Below are positions 1 through 8,167 of a DNA stretch of 18,665 bases, in pieces (positions within the stretch are counted from its first letter, which is position 1; every line of letters starts with the position of its first letter). A model generated the notes under the pieces. That model was not told the DNA's origin. It saw only the letters and a program-made list of their open reading frames with translations, and did not search any database. Origin of the DNA: an uncultured Micrococcales bacterium (GTDB lineage: Bacteria > Actinomycetota > Actinomycetes > Actinomycetales > Microbacteriaceae); the NCBI GenBank assembly GCA_903929105.1, contig CAIYTL010000185.1, positions 1 to 18,665 of the forward strand, given 5' to 3'. A program made the translations under genes and the position numbers.

Positions 1-1
1 A

Positions 2-424
2 GGCACTCACACACCCAAGCTCGACGACAAAGGTCGCCTCATTTTGCCGGCCAAGTTTCGCGAAGAACTTGACGGGGGAGTCGTCATCACTCGCGGCCAA
101 GAGAACTGCCTCGTGATTTTTAGCACTGCAGAGTTTCAAAGCGTTCTAGACGCAGCTGCCAACGCGCCACTAACTAACCGAGATGCTCGCGACTATGCCC
201 GCGTTCTTATGTCAGGTGCCAGCACTGAGACTCCCGACAAGCAGGGTCGAGTAACTCTGCCACAGAACTTGCGCGCATATGCGTCGCTCGAAAAAGACTT
301 AGTCGTAATCGGCGTAGGCAAGCGTGCCGAAATCTGGAACGCAGCCGCCTGGAACGAATACCTCGCAGCTCAAGAAGCCAAGTTCGCAAACCTCGACGAG
401 GAGGTGACGCCAGGGGTGCTTTAG
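2..424 (+). CDS. mraZ: MraZ, transcriptional regulator of the dcw cluster (5' partial)
   Basis: MraZ is a DNA-binding protein of the SpoVT/AbrB fold that controls the dcw operon from direct repeats upstream of its own gene. The reading frame is open from base 2 and begins GTHTPKLDDKGRLILPAKFR, the first of the family's two signature repeats. The second, DKQGRVTLP followed by a short helix, lies about 75 codons later, around bases 236-262. Family members usually begin with about three residues (often MFL) before this Gly-Thr, so the start codon lies just outside the window and about 140 of an expected 143 residues are present. An internal TTG at base 44 would remove half of the first repeat and is not a credible start. 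The promoter and the MraZ operator are therefore not visible. The gene is followed by a 119-base leader before rsmH. Identity is secure; the missing residues are inferred. Confidence 0.96.
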   Translation, partial: GTHTPKLDDKGRLILPAKFREELDGGVVITRGQENCLVIFSTAEFQSVLDAAANAPLTNRDARDYARVLMSGASTETPDKQGRVTLPQNLRAYASLEKDLVVIGVGKRAEIWNAAAWNEYLAAQEAKFANLDEEVTPGVL

Positions 425-448
425 GCACTCGTGAACCTGCCCCTCGAC

Positions 449-501
449 CTTCACCCACTGGTTGTAGCGAACTTCCCCCTCGCTAGAAACGGTGGATGAG
501 G
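449..501 (+). promoter_or_regulatory. Structured leader RNA upstream of rsmH, candidate mraW RNA motif
   Basis: The mraZ-rsmH gap (425-543) holds a two-part hairpin that I folded by hand. The outer stem pairs 449-460 with 490-501: eleven of twelve positions pair, two of them G-U, with one C-A mismatch at 454/496. The inner stem is perfect, TAGCGA (465-470) with TCGCTA (480-485), and closes a nine-base loop, ACTTCCCCC (471-479). Comparative genomics has described an 'mraW RNA motif' in actinobacteria at exactly this place, before mraW (rsmH) genes. Position and a conserved-looking C-rich loop agree, but the match to that family is from memory, not from a covariance search. It is probably a cis-regulatory element of the downstream operon; mechanism unknown. 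Confidence 0.7.
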
Positions 502-543
502 ATCAAGAGACAGAGGCGCGAATGCCAAAGGTCGGCAATAGTG

Positions 544-1509
544 ATGACCAAAAACATTTCAGAACTTCACAAGCCGGTAGCCCTTGAGCGCACACTTGAG
601 ATTCTTGGAGCCGCCCTAGGCGAAACCGGCGCTGGCAAAGTGTTGGTTGACTGCACCTTGGGCCTCGGTGGCCACAGCGAAGCTTTTCTTGAGCGTTTCA
701 GTGAACTCACGCTAATTGGCATCGACCGCGACCCAAGCGCCCTTGAGCTAGCTGGCAAGCGACTAGCACGTTTTGGCGACCGTGCTCGGCTAGTGCACGC
801 GGTCTATAACGAGATTGCCGAAGTTGTCGAAGATCAGGGTTTTGATGGCGTCGACGCCGTTTTGCTTGACCTTGGAGTTTCATCGATGCAGCTTGACCAA
901 GCTGACCGCGGTTTTGCCTACAGCTACGACGCACCGCTAGACATGCGCATGGATTCCACCACCGGCCGCACCGCAGCCGATGTGGTCAATGGCTACCCAG
1001 AGGCAGAACTAGCTCGCATCTTCAAAGACTTTGGCGAAGAGCGTTACGCCAAGGCAGTGGCTCGCAAAATCGTTGAGCAACGCAAAACTGAGCCATTCAC
1101 CTCTAGCGCAACTTTGGCAACCCTGATTGCCAAGGTGATTCCGTTTATTCCTGGTAAATCAAGCGGTCACCCTGCAAAGCGTGTTTTTCAAGCCCTGCGC
1201 ATCGAAGTGAACCGCGAGCTCGACGTGCTGATCGAAACCATGCCAGCTGCCATCAATGTTCTAAACCTTGACGGCCGCATCTTGATTTTGGCCTACCACT
1301 CGCTTGAAGACCGCATCGTCAAGCAAGCCATCATGGGTGCCGCTACTTCGTCAGCTCCAATCGGCTTGCCAGAGCTGCCTGAGCACGCACCAACTTTAAA
1401 ACTTGTGGTCAAAGGCGCCGAAATGGCAACTGACCAAGAGATAGCAGAAAACCCCCGAGCAGCATCGGTTCGCTTGCGAGCCGCCCAAAAGATAAGAGTC
1501 GCAGCATGA
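544..1509 (+). CDS. rsmH: 16S rRNA (cytosine-1402-N4)-methyltransferase RsmH
   Basis: RsmH (MraW) uses S-adenosylmethionine to methylate N4 of C1402 in the 16S rRNA P site. The 321-residue protein shows the family's opening (ELHKPVALERTLE), the SAM-binding loop DCTLGLGGHSEAFL, the acidic strand end GIDRDPSAL, DLGVSSMQLD, DMRMD, AKRVFQALRIEVNREL and LAYHSLEDRIVK, in that order. The same frame is open up to an ATG at 496, but that start would add sixteen basic residues foreign to the family and would lie inside the leader hairpin. A purine run AAAGG at 527-531 sits 9 bases before GTG 541 and 12 before ATG 544. Those two adjacent codons are the realistic starts, and the choice changes only one residue. 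The stop overlaps the ftsL start by four bases (ATGA), so the two genes are probably translationally coupled. Confidence 0.96.
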   Translation: MTKNISELHKPVALERTLEILGAALGETGAGKVLVDCTLGLGGHSEAFLERFSELTLIGIDRDPSALELAGKRLARFGDRARLVHAVYNEIAEVVEDQGFDGVDAVLLDLGVSSMQLDQADRGFAYSYDAPLDMRMDSTTGRTAADVVNGYPEAELARIFKDFGEERYAKAVARKIVEQRKTEPFTSSATLATLIAKVIPFIPGKSSGHPAKRVFQALRIEVNRELDVLIETMPAAINVLNLDGRILILAYHSLEDRIVKQAIMGAATSSAPIGLPELPEHAPTLKLVVKGAEMATDQEIAENPRAASVRLRAAQKIRVAA

Positions 1510-2213
1510 GCATCGCGTATTCAACGAACACCATTCGTCGTGCCCCACGCCAGCTAAACCCAAGTCAGCCATCGTTGCGACTTGTGGTCACCGAAGGCAT
1601 CAGCCGCAAGTTCTTGGGTCGCGCCACAATGCGTGCCGTAATTGTGCTCACTTTTGGCGCAGTTGCGATCATCATCGCCGGCTTGCAGCTGTCAATCATG
1701 ATTCAGCAGGGTTCATATCAGCTTGCTGGCCTAAAGGGGCAGATGCGTGACCTTTCAACCACCAACCAAATTCTCGACGAGCAGGTGCGTTCACTGAGCT
1801 CAGACCAAAACCTAGCCAACGCCGCTGCCAGCCTGGGCATGGTAACCAACGCAAACCCGGTATACCTTCGCCTAAGCGACGGCAAAGTTATTGGTCACCC
1901 TACCGTTGCTGGTTCGGGCACCGGCGTTCAGATTGGCAAAAATGTTGTGCCAAACGCAGCGCTAGTTGCAACCACCACCAAAGCTGCCCTTCAAGCTTCA
2001 ACCCAGGCAGCCCTTGCAGCTTCGCAGGCGGCTAAATCTGCGGCCGCAGCTTCAGCTTCGGCAGCATTGCACCCAGCTGTTTCGGCAAGCACCTCAAGTG
2101 CTGCCAAGAGTGGGGCTGCAAAATCGCAAAAAGCTAATGTCGCTGCACCAAAGCTAGTTCAGCCAGCGATAGCTTTATCTGCAAGCGGTATTCCCGTTTC
2201 GCCAACTCACTAG
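1506..2213 (+). CDS. ftsL: FtsL-like septum formation protein with Ala/Ser-rich tail
   Basis: This is a small bitopic division protein in the ftsL position between rsmH and ftsI. The 235 residues divide into a basic cytoplasmic part (1-42), one transmembrane helix (about 43-65, with a run AVAIIIAGLQLSIMI), and an extracytoplasmic stretch with heptad-like spacing (about 70-105). A segment at about 108-125 (LGMVTNANPVYLRLSDGKV) resembles the end of the actinobacterial FtsL/septum-formation-initiator domain. From about 150 to the end it is almost only Ala, Ser, Lys, Thr and Gln, a low-complexity extension not needed by the fold. FtsL partners DivIC/FtsB and FtsQ to activate FtsW-FtsI; FtsL sequences are poorly conserved, so the call rests largely on topology and gene order. 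Its ATG overlaps the rsmH stop. Confidence 0.85.
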   Translation: MSIAYSTNTIRRAPRQLNPSQPSLRLVVTEGISRKFLGRATMRAVIVLTFGAVAIIIAGLQLSIMIQQGSYQLAGLKGQMRDLSTTNQILDEQVRSLSSDQNLANAAASLGMVTNANPVYLRLSDGKVIGHPTVAGSGTGVQIGKNVVPNAALVATTTKAALQASTQAALAASQAAKSAAAASASAALHPAVSASTSSAAKSGAAKSQKANVAAPKLVQPAIALSASGIPVSPTH

Positions 2214-2232
2214 TCAACCTCAGGTAGGGCAA

Positions 2233-3984
2233 ATGCGCCAAAACACGCCTAACGCGGGTCGACTCGGCGCCTTGATGGCAGCGATTTTCATAATCGCACT
2301 ACTGGCTTTTGGCCGGCTGTTTTATTACCAGGTAATTGACGCCGCGAACATCGACAAGATCTCTTATAACAAGCGCGCCATTACAGTGCCGATTCACGCA
2401 CTTCGCGGCGACATCATCGACTCAAACGGAGTGGTGTTGGCAACCACAGTTTTGAGATACGACGTTAACGCCGCACCCGACATCGTCACACCGATCACTC
2501 GAGTGGTGAACGGCCAGCCAACAAACTTGACGCCCGCTGACGTGGCAAATGAACTTGCCCCGCTGCTCAAAATGAAAGCCAGTGTGATTCTGCAAAAAAT
2601 CACTGGCACCTCAAAATATTCGAACATCAAAAAGAAAGTTGAAGCCACCGTTTATCGACAACTGGTTGCTTTAGACATTCCGTGGTTGTTTTTCGACCCG
2701 GTGCAGGTCAGGGTTTACCCCAACGGTGCTGTGGCAGGCAACCTAATTGGGTTCTTGGGCACCGATGGCACTCCACTTGCAGGCCTAGAGCGCACCATGA
2801 ACGAGTGCCTCGCCGGTGTCGATGGCAAAGAGACTTATGAACGTGGTGTTGACGGAATCAAGATTCCTTCGAGCACGGTGACCACTCAGGCTGCCCACAA
2901 CGGTTCAACCGTGGTGCTCACCATTCACAACGATCTGCAATATTCAGCTCAACAGGTCATCACCAACTATGTGAAAAGCGAACGTGCCGACTGGGGCAGT
3001 GCGGTTATTGTCGAGGCCAAGACTGGCAAGATTCTGACCGCCGCCGAGTATCCGTCAGTTGACCCGAATGTGTTCTATAAGAGCAAAGCCGCCGACCGCG
3101 GTTCGCGCATTTTTCAAGCCACTTTTGAGCCGGGCTCAACCATGAAGACCGTAGCCGCAGCAACAGCAATCGATGTTGGCAAAGCCACCCCGGCCACCAG
3201 AGTTCGCGCCCCGCAAACTCTTTATTTGCCTTGGGGTGGCAGCATTAGCGACTCGCACGCCCACCCAACCCAAAAATTGACACTCACCGGTGTGCTTCGT
3301 GACTCTTCAAACACGGGTATCGTTCAGATCGCAGGCAAGGTGCCTAGCAAAACCCGTTATGACTATCTGAAAGCTTTTGGCATCGGCACGCCAACAGCCG
3401 TCAACTTCGAAGGTGAATCTGGCGGCATCATGAGCCCTTCAAGCTCTTGGGACAAACTCACAAACCTAACCACCATGTTTGGTCAGGGCTTGGCCGTTAC
3501 GCCGATTCAAACCGCGTATTTTTATCAAACCATTGCTAACGGCGGCACTCGGTTGCCAGCACAGTTGGTGGCCGGATGCCAGGCTCCAGGAGGCAAGCTG
3601 GTCGCCCCAGCACTGCCAGCCCCGGTTTCGGTAATCAAGTCGACAACGGCTCGCAAAACAGTTGACATGCTCGAAAAAGTGGTTGAACAGGGTGGCATTG
3701 GTCGCACCGCTGCCATTCCAGGTTGGCGTATTGCGGGCAAGTCGGGCACCGCTCAGCTTCGCGAAGGTCACGGTTATGGCTACCTGCACGCCATCTCATT
3801 CATCGGCATGGCGCCCGCCGAAGACCCGCAATATGTTTTGGCCGTCACACTTTATAAACCTCGCACGGTGAGCAACTCGATCGGTGCGACGCCACCGTTC
3901 AAAGCCATCATGAACCAGATTTTGAGAACTTTCAGCGTGCCTTTCTCACACGGCAAATCGGCAAATATTCCAACGCAGTGGTAA
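2233..3984 (+). CDS. ftsI: Septal peptidoglycan D,D-transpeptidase (FtsI/PbpB)
   Basis: This is a class B penicillin-binding protein that cross-links septal peptidoglycan using pentapeptide donors polymerised by FtsW. Of its 583 residues, about 11-33 form the membrane anchor. The dimerisation/pedestal domain carries RGDIIDSNGVVLA (58-70). The transpeptidase domain has all three active-site motifs: S302-T-M-K305 (nucleophile and general base), S358-S-N360, and K503-S-G-T506. No PASTA repeats follow, so it is the division-specific type and not a kinase-sensing PBP. The only two cysteines (192 and 449) are both extracytoplasmic. The ATG at 2233 follows an AGGTAGGG-like ribosome-binding site a few bases upstream, 19 bases after ftsL. 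Beta-lactam binding is expected from the family. Confidence 0.96.
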   Translation: MRQNTPNAGRLGALMAAIFIIALLAFGRLFYYQVIDAANIDKISYNKRAITVPIHALRGDIIDSNGVVLATTVLRYDVNAAPDIVTPITRVVNGQPTNLTPADVANELAPLLKMKASVILQKITGTSKYSNIKKKVEATVYRQLVALDIPWLFFDPVQVRVYPNGAVAGNLIGFLGTDGTPLAGLERTMNECLAGVDGKETYERGVDGIKIPSSTVTTQAAHNGSTVVLTIHNDLQYSAQQVITNYVKSERADWGSAVIVEAKTGKILTAAEYPSVDPNVFYKSKAADRGSRIFQATFEPGSTMKTVAAATAIDVGKATPATRVRAPQTLYLPWGGSISDSHAHPTQKLTLTGVLRDSSNTGIVQIAGKVPSKTRYDYLKAFGIGTPTAVNFEGESGGIMSPSSSWDKLTNLTTMFGQGLAVTPIQTAYFYQTIANGGTRLPAQLVAGCQAPGGKLVAPALPAPVSVIKSTTARKTVDMLEKVVEQGGIGRTAAIPGWRIAGKSGTAQLREGHGYGYLHAISFIGMAPAEDPQYVLAVTLYKPRTVSNSIGATPPFKAIMNQILRTFSVPFSHGKSANIPTQW

Positions 3985-4026
3985 GCCTGACGGGCAAATC
4001 GACTGGCTAATGGTGAAATTGAAAAT

Positions 4027-5628
4027 ATGAAAGAGCAGATTCCGCCAATCTTGCGACCTGAACATGTCAAACCGGTTCAGCTGTCAGATTTGTCGCACCA
4101 GTTTGCTCTGAAATCTTCAACCCATTTTGCGGCTGCTAACACAAACATTTCGCAGGTTGTGCTCACCGGCATCAGCATGAACACCAACGACCTGCGCCCC
4201 GGCGACCTGTTTGTTGCAATGCCAGGTCTAAAAACGCATGGCGCTCGCTTTGCTGCCAAGGCGCTCGAAAAAGGTGCTGTGGCAATCGTTACCGATTCAG
4301 CCGGCGAACACGAACTGGCAACACTGGTGGCGCAAGAGGGGCTTGGCGAAGCAATTGCTGACACACCAGTGCTTTTGCTCGAAAACCCTCGCGCACATTT
4401 GGGCGATCTTGCGGCGTTTGTTTATGGCAACCTTGGCGCGGGAATGCCGAAGCTTTTTGCCACCACTGGAACCAACGGCAAAACTTCGACAACATATCTG
4501 CTCGAAGGAATTCTTCGACAGCTCGGCGAGGTAACCGGCTTAACTTCAACTGCCGAGCGCCACATTGCCGGTGAAATCATTGTTAGCCGACTGACTACGC
4601 CCGAGTCGACCGAAATGCAGGCATTGGTTGCTCGAATGCGCGAGCGAAACGTGAGCGCTATCGCCATTGAAGTTTCAGCGCAGGCACTCAGCCAACTGCG
4701 TGTTGACGGTCTGCACTTTGACGTGGTTGGTTTCACCAATCTCAGCCACGATCACCTCGACGATTATCCTGATCTGCCCAGCTATCTCGAAGCCAAGGCC
4801 GAACTTTTCACACCGAAGCACGCAAGCCTTGGTGTCATTTGCATCGACACCGAATTTGGTTTGCGGTTAGCTGCTCAGAGCAAGATTCCCTCGGTCACCA
4901 TTGCCAGCCACAAAGCTCACATTGCTCAAGCTGACTATTCAGTCGGCGTGCTTGACGAAACCCCAAAGCACACGACTTTCGAATTCTTTAATAAGAATGG
5001 CGCCCGCCTAACCTCAAGCATTCCGCTGCTTGGAGCCCACATGGTGGCAAACGCCGGCTTGGCGATTGCCATGCTGCTTGAGGCGGGTTTTGATTTTGAC
5101 CGAATCGCAGCCGCCATCGCGGGTGGCATCGAAGCCTATTTGCCCGGCCGCACCGAGCGGGTTTCAGGCAACACTGGCCCAGACGTTTATGTTGATTTTG
5201 GCCACAGCCCCGACGCTTTTTTGAACACTTTGGCTGCCGTGCGAAAAGTTACCAAAGGCAAGCTGATTTTCGTCTTTGGTGCTGACGGTGACCGCGACCC
5301 TTCAAAACGACCGGCCATGGCCCAAGTTGGTGCTGAAGGTTGCGACATTTTGGTCATTACTGACCACCACCCACGATTCGAAGATCCGGCATCGATTCGT
5401 GCGGTTCTAGTGGCTTCGGCCCGCGAAGTGCGCCCCGACATGCCAATTTATGAAGTGTCGCCACCCGAAGCAGCAATTCGCCAGGCCGTTGCGTTGGCCG
5501 GCGAAGACGACGCAATTTTGTGGTGCGGCCCGGGGCACCAAGACTATCGAGACATTCGCGGTGTTCGCACACCTTATTCAGCAAGGCATGAAGCGCGCGA
5601 GGCTCTGAAAGAGCACGGCTGGTCATGA
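4027..5628 (+). CDS. murE: UDP-MurNAc-tripeptide ligase MurE with atypical third-residue recognition motifs
   Basis: MurE is a cytoplasmic ATP-dependent ligase that adds the third stem-peptide residue to UDP-MurNAc-L-Ala-D-Glu (or its equivalent). The 533 residues carry the nucleotide-sugar-binding start (about 44-68), the P-loop TTGTNGKTS (146-154, K152), the segment TNLSHDHLD with the following EAKAELF (the Lys that is carbamylated in the family), and LPGRTERV. The residues that read the diamino acid in meso-DAP enzymes, DNPRxED and GKGHE, are here DHHPRFED (446-453) and GPGHQ (501-505), so meso-DAP is not a safe assumption. EVSSH is also changed, to EVSAQ. The start ATG 4027 has only a weak GGTGA (4012-4016) ten bases before it. 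murF overlaps the end by four bases. Enzyme class is secure; substrate is open. Confidence 0.94.
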   Translation: MKEQIPPILRPEHVKPVQLSDLSHQFALKSSTHFAAANTNISQVVLTGISMNTNDLRPGDLFVAMPGLKTHGARFAAKALEKGAVAIVTDSAGEHELATLVAQEGLGEAIADTPVLLLENPRAHLGDLAAFVYGNLGAGMPKLFATTGTNGKTSTTYLLEGILRQLGEVTGLTSTAERHIAGEIIVSRLTTPESTEMQALVARMRERNVSAIAIEVSAQALSQLRVDGLHFDVVGFTNLSHDHLDDYPDLPSYLEAKAELFTPKHASLGVICIDTEFGLRLAAQSKIPSVTIASHKAHIAQADYSVGVLDETPKHTTFEFFNKNGARLTSSIPLLGAHMVANAGLAIAMLLEAGFDFDRIAAAIAGGIEAYLPGRTERVSGNTGPDVYVDFGHSPDAFLNTLAAVRKVTKGKLIFVFGADGDRDPSKRPAMAQVGAEGCDILVITDHHPRFEDPASIRAVLVASAREVRPDMPIYEVSPPEAAIRQAVALAGEDDAILWCGPGHQDYRDIRGVRTPYSARHEAREALKEHGWS

Positions 5629-7064
5629 TTAAACTCACACTCGCTGAGGTTGCCGAAGCCATTGGCGGGCAGCTTTTGCAGGGCGACAGCTCACTTGTTG
5701 TAACCGGTTCGGTCGAAACCGATTCACGTTTGGTAGGCGAAGGCTCACTGTTTTTTGCCAAACCGGGTGAGTTCACCGACGGTCACCTCTATGTTGCAAG
5801 AGCGGCCCAAAGCGGCGCCGTAGCCTCAGTTGTTCAACACCTGGTTGATGGCGCCGAAGGCCATGCGCAAATTTTGGTGACCGATGTAGTGGCCGCACTG
5901 GCCAAATTAGCTTCAGCTGTTTTAGCCCGGGTTCGAGCCGCCGGTGACATAAAAGTGATCGGCATTACCGGCTCAAACGGCAAAACCACCACTAAAAACC
6001 TGTTGCGGGCGATTTTGAGTCAGGTTGGCCCCACAGTTGCGCCAATCGAAAGCTATAACAACGAAGTTGGCGCACCGATTTCAGTTCTCAAAATCGATTA
6101 TGCGACAAAGTTTTTGGTGGCTGAGCTTGGCGCTGGGGGCGTGGGCAGCATTCGCTATCTTGCCGAAATGATCAAGCCCGACATTGGGGTTCTGCTCAAA
6201 ATTGGCCTGGCGCACGTGGGCGAATTCGGTGGCATCGAAACCACCGCCAAAATCAAGGGCGAACTTTTAGACGTCATGTCTGAACAGGCCGCTGTCGGCC
6301 AACGCAACCAACTGATAGCAAACCTTGATGATTCTGCGATTCGTGAGCTGGTGTCACAACATGCGAATTTGAATACCACTTGGTATGGCACAAACGGTGA
6401 CGCACAATATCGGGCAAGCAACTTTGAAATGTCATTAGACGGCACCAGCTTTGACCTGAATTTTTCAGAGGCAACAGGCTCTGCTGAAACGGCTAGAGTG
6501 CGTCTGCAGATTCTTGGCGAACACCACATTATGAACGCTCTAGCAGCCACGGCGGTTGCCGATCTGGTTGGTGTGCCTCGCCACCAAATCGTTTCGGCGC
6601 TCGAAAACGTCGAACTTGCCGAACGTTGGCGCATGCAGGTGCTTCGCCGGGCCGATGGCATAACCGTAATCAACGACGCCTACAACGCCAGCCCCGACAG
6701 CATGAAAGCGGCGCTGCAAACTCTGGCTCAACTTGGCCGTCAAGGGCACCGCACCATTGCGGTTTTAGGCGAGATGGCCGAGCTCGGGCAGTTTTCGCGC
6801 GCCGAACACGACGCAATCGGGCGACTCGTCGTTCGCTACAACATCGACCAGTTGGTCGTGGTTGGTGAGGCGGCTCGACTGATTCACATGGGCGCAAGTC
6901 TTGAAGGTTCATATGACGGCGAATCGAAATATTTCGAGACTGCCTCCGAAGCTTTGGGCTATCTTCGTGAAAAGCTACTTGCAGGCGATATCGTGTTGGT
7001 CAAGTCGTCAAAATCGGCCAACCTGCGTTATCTGGGCGACGATTTGATGGAGGTGACAGCGTGA
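5625..7064 (+). CDS. murF: UDP-MurNAc-tripeptide:D-alanyl-D-alanine ligase MurF
   Basis: MurF completes the cytoplasmic precursor by joining D-Ala-D-Ala to the UDP-MurNAc tripeptide with ATP hydrolysis. The protein has 479 residues, normal for the family. The N-terminal domain contains the MurF-type segment TDSRLVGEGSLFFAKPG. The central ATPase domain has ITGSNGKTTTKN (P-loop Lys at residue 120), the ESYNNEVGAPISVL segment typical of MurF, and GLAHVGEFGG. The C-terminal domain contains INDAYNASPDSMKAAL and VLGEMAELG, both MurF hallmarks that separate it from MurE. It starts inside the murE stop (ATGA) and ends inside the mraY start (GTGA), so it sits in a tightly coupled run. The Ddl enzyme that supplies D-Ala-D-Ala is not in the window. 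Confidence 0.96.
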   Translation: MIKLTLAEVAEAIGGQLLQGDSSLVVTGSVETDSRLVGEGSLFFAKPGEFTDGHLYVARAAQSGAVASVVQHLVDGAEGHAQILVTDVVAALAKLASAVLARVRAAGDIKVIGITGSNGKTTTKNLLRAILSQVGPTVAPIESYNNEVGAPISVLKIDYATKFLVAELGAGGVGSIRYLAEMIKPDIGVLLKIGLAHVGEFGGIETTAKIKGELLDVMSEQAAVGQRNQLIANLDDSAIRELVSQHANLNTTWYGTNGDAQYRASNFEMSLDGTSFDLNFSEATGSAETARVRLQILGEHHIMNALAATAVADLVGVPRHQIVSALENVELAERWRMQVLRRADGITVINDAYNASPDSMKAALQTLAQLGRQGHRTIAVLGEMAELGQFSRAEHDAIGRLVVRYNIDQLVVVGEAARLIHMGASLEGSYDGESKYFETASEALGYLREKLLAGDIVLVKSSKSANLRYLGDDLMEVTA

Positions 7065-8161
7065 GAGCAATTATGACCGCGGCCGCGATCGGGCTTTTCT
7101 TTACACTGTTTGCCACACCTGGTTTCATTTGGCTGTTTCGCAAGTGGCGTTGGGGTCAGTTCATTCGTGACGATGGCCCTCAAACTCACCACACCAAGCA
7201 CGGCACCCCAACTATGGGCGGCATTGTCATTATTTTGGCTTCAGTTTTGGGTTATTTTGGCGCCAACCTGTTGAATGGCGAAGAGGCAACTGCATCGGGC
7301 ATGCTCGTCTTGTTTATGATGGTGGGCTTGGGTTTGGTTGGTTTTGCCGACGACTACATCAAGACCCACAAAAAGCGCAGCCTCGGTTTGTCGGGTTGGG
7401 CCAAAATGGGCGGGCAAGCTGTGGTTTCGATTGCTTTTACCTGGATGGCCTTGAGCCTGCCTGATGAGCACGGCATTAACCCGGCGTCGACGCGCATCTC
7501 GTTGTTCCGCGATTTTCCGGTCAACTTAGCTTTCGCCGACCACATTGCGGTCTGGGGTCCAATCATCGGCATTGTTCTGGTGCAGCTTTGGTTCTATTTG
7601 CTCACCTCGGGCGCTTCAAACGGCGTCAACATTGCCGACGGTCTCGATGGTTTGGCCGCGGGTTCGTCGATTATGGCAATCGGTGCTTTTGCCGTTATTG
7701 GTTTCTGGAAATTCAATCAAAACTGTTTCAACCCGCGCCACATCAGCGGTTGCTACTATGCGCGCGACCCACTAGACCTTGCCGTGGTGGCAGCCGCCAT
7801 CGTCGGCGCGCTGATCGGCTTTTTGTGGTGGAACACTGCGCCAGCTCACCTCTACATGGGGGACACCGGTTCTCTAGGCCTGGGTGGAGCCTTGGCGGCA
7901 CTAGCCATTACATCGCGCACCGAACTTTTGCTTTTGCCAATCGGTGGCATCTTCGTAATCGTCACCGGTTCGGTGATTTTGCAGCGCGCTTATTTCAAAA
8001 TAACCAAAGGCAAACGAATCTTCTTAATGAGCCCGCTTCACCACCACTTTGAACTCAAAGGTTGGGCTGAAGTAACCGTGGTTGTGCGTTTTTGGATCAT
8101 CGCCGGTCTTTCGGTGCTCGCCGGCATCGGTTTGTTCTATGCCGAATGGTTGAAGCGTTAG
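7061..8161 (+). CDS. mraY: Phospho-N-acetylmuramoyl-pentapeptide transferase MraY (lipid I synthase)
   Basis: MraY is an integral membrane enzyme that transfers phospho-MurNAc-pentapeptide to undecaprenyl phosphate, producing lipid I. The 366 residues are mostly hydrophobic helices (about ten) with the conserved cytoplasmic motifs: GTPTMGG (48-54), ADDYIK (96-101), NIADGLDG (190-197), MGDTGSLGLGG (266-276) and PLHHHFE (325-331). Asp97, Asp98 and Asp268 and the His triad are therefore all present. Cys222 and Cys231 lie in the loop expected outside the membrane, where a disulfide is possible but unproven. The GTG start at 7061 is chosen because GGAGGTGA (7049-7056) is a strong ribosome-binding site at good spacing. 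It overlaps the murF stop by four bases. Confidence 0.97.
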   Translation: MRAIMTAAAIGLFFTLFATPGFIWLFRKWRWGQFIRDDGPQTHHTKHGTPTMGGIVIILASVLGYFGANLLNGEEATASGMLVLFMMVGLGLVGFADDYIKTHKKRSLGLSGWAKMGGQAVVSIAFTWMALSLPDEHGINPASTRISLFRDFPVNLAFADHIAVWGPIIGIVLVQLWFYLLTSGASNGVNIADGLDGLAAGSSIMAIGAFAVIGFWKFNQNCFNPRHISGCYYARDPLDLAVVAAAIVGALIGFLWWNTAPAHLYMGDTGSLGLGGALAALAITSRTELLLLPIGGIFVIVTGSVILQRAYFKITKGKRIFLMSPLHHHFELKGWAEVTVVVRFWIIAGLSVLAGIGLFYAEWLKR

Positions 8162-8167
8162 CAACAC

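Noticed and set aside
496..543. Upstream ATG giving RsmH an extra sixteen residues
   Set aside because: The codon is inside the outer stem of the leader hairpin, the added residues are not family-like, and 541/544 has better spacing to a purine run.
1966..2157. Second plus-strand frame overlapping the ftsL tail
   Set aside because: Its Gln/Pro/Leu/Arg-rich product is a frame-shifted reading of the Ala/Ser repeats, without start signal or domain.
6155..6673. Open minus-strand frame of 172 codons inside murF
   Set aside because: It is antisense to a secure gene, its product is rich in Ser, Arg and Cys with no recognisable motif, and such frames are common opposite codon-biased genes.
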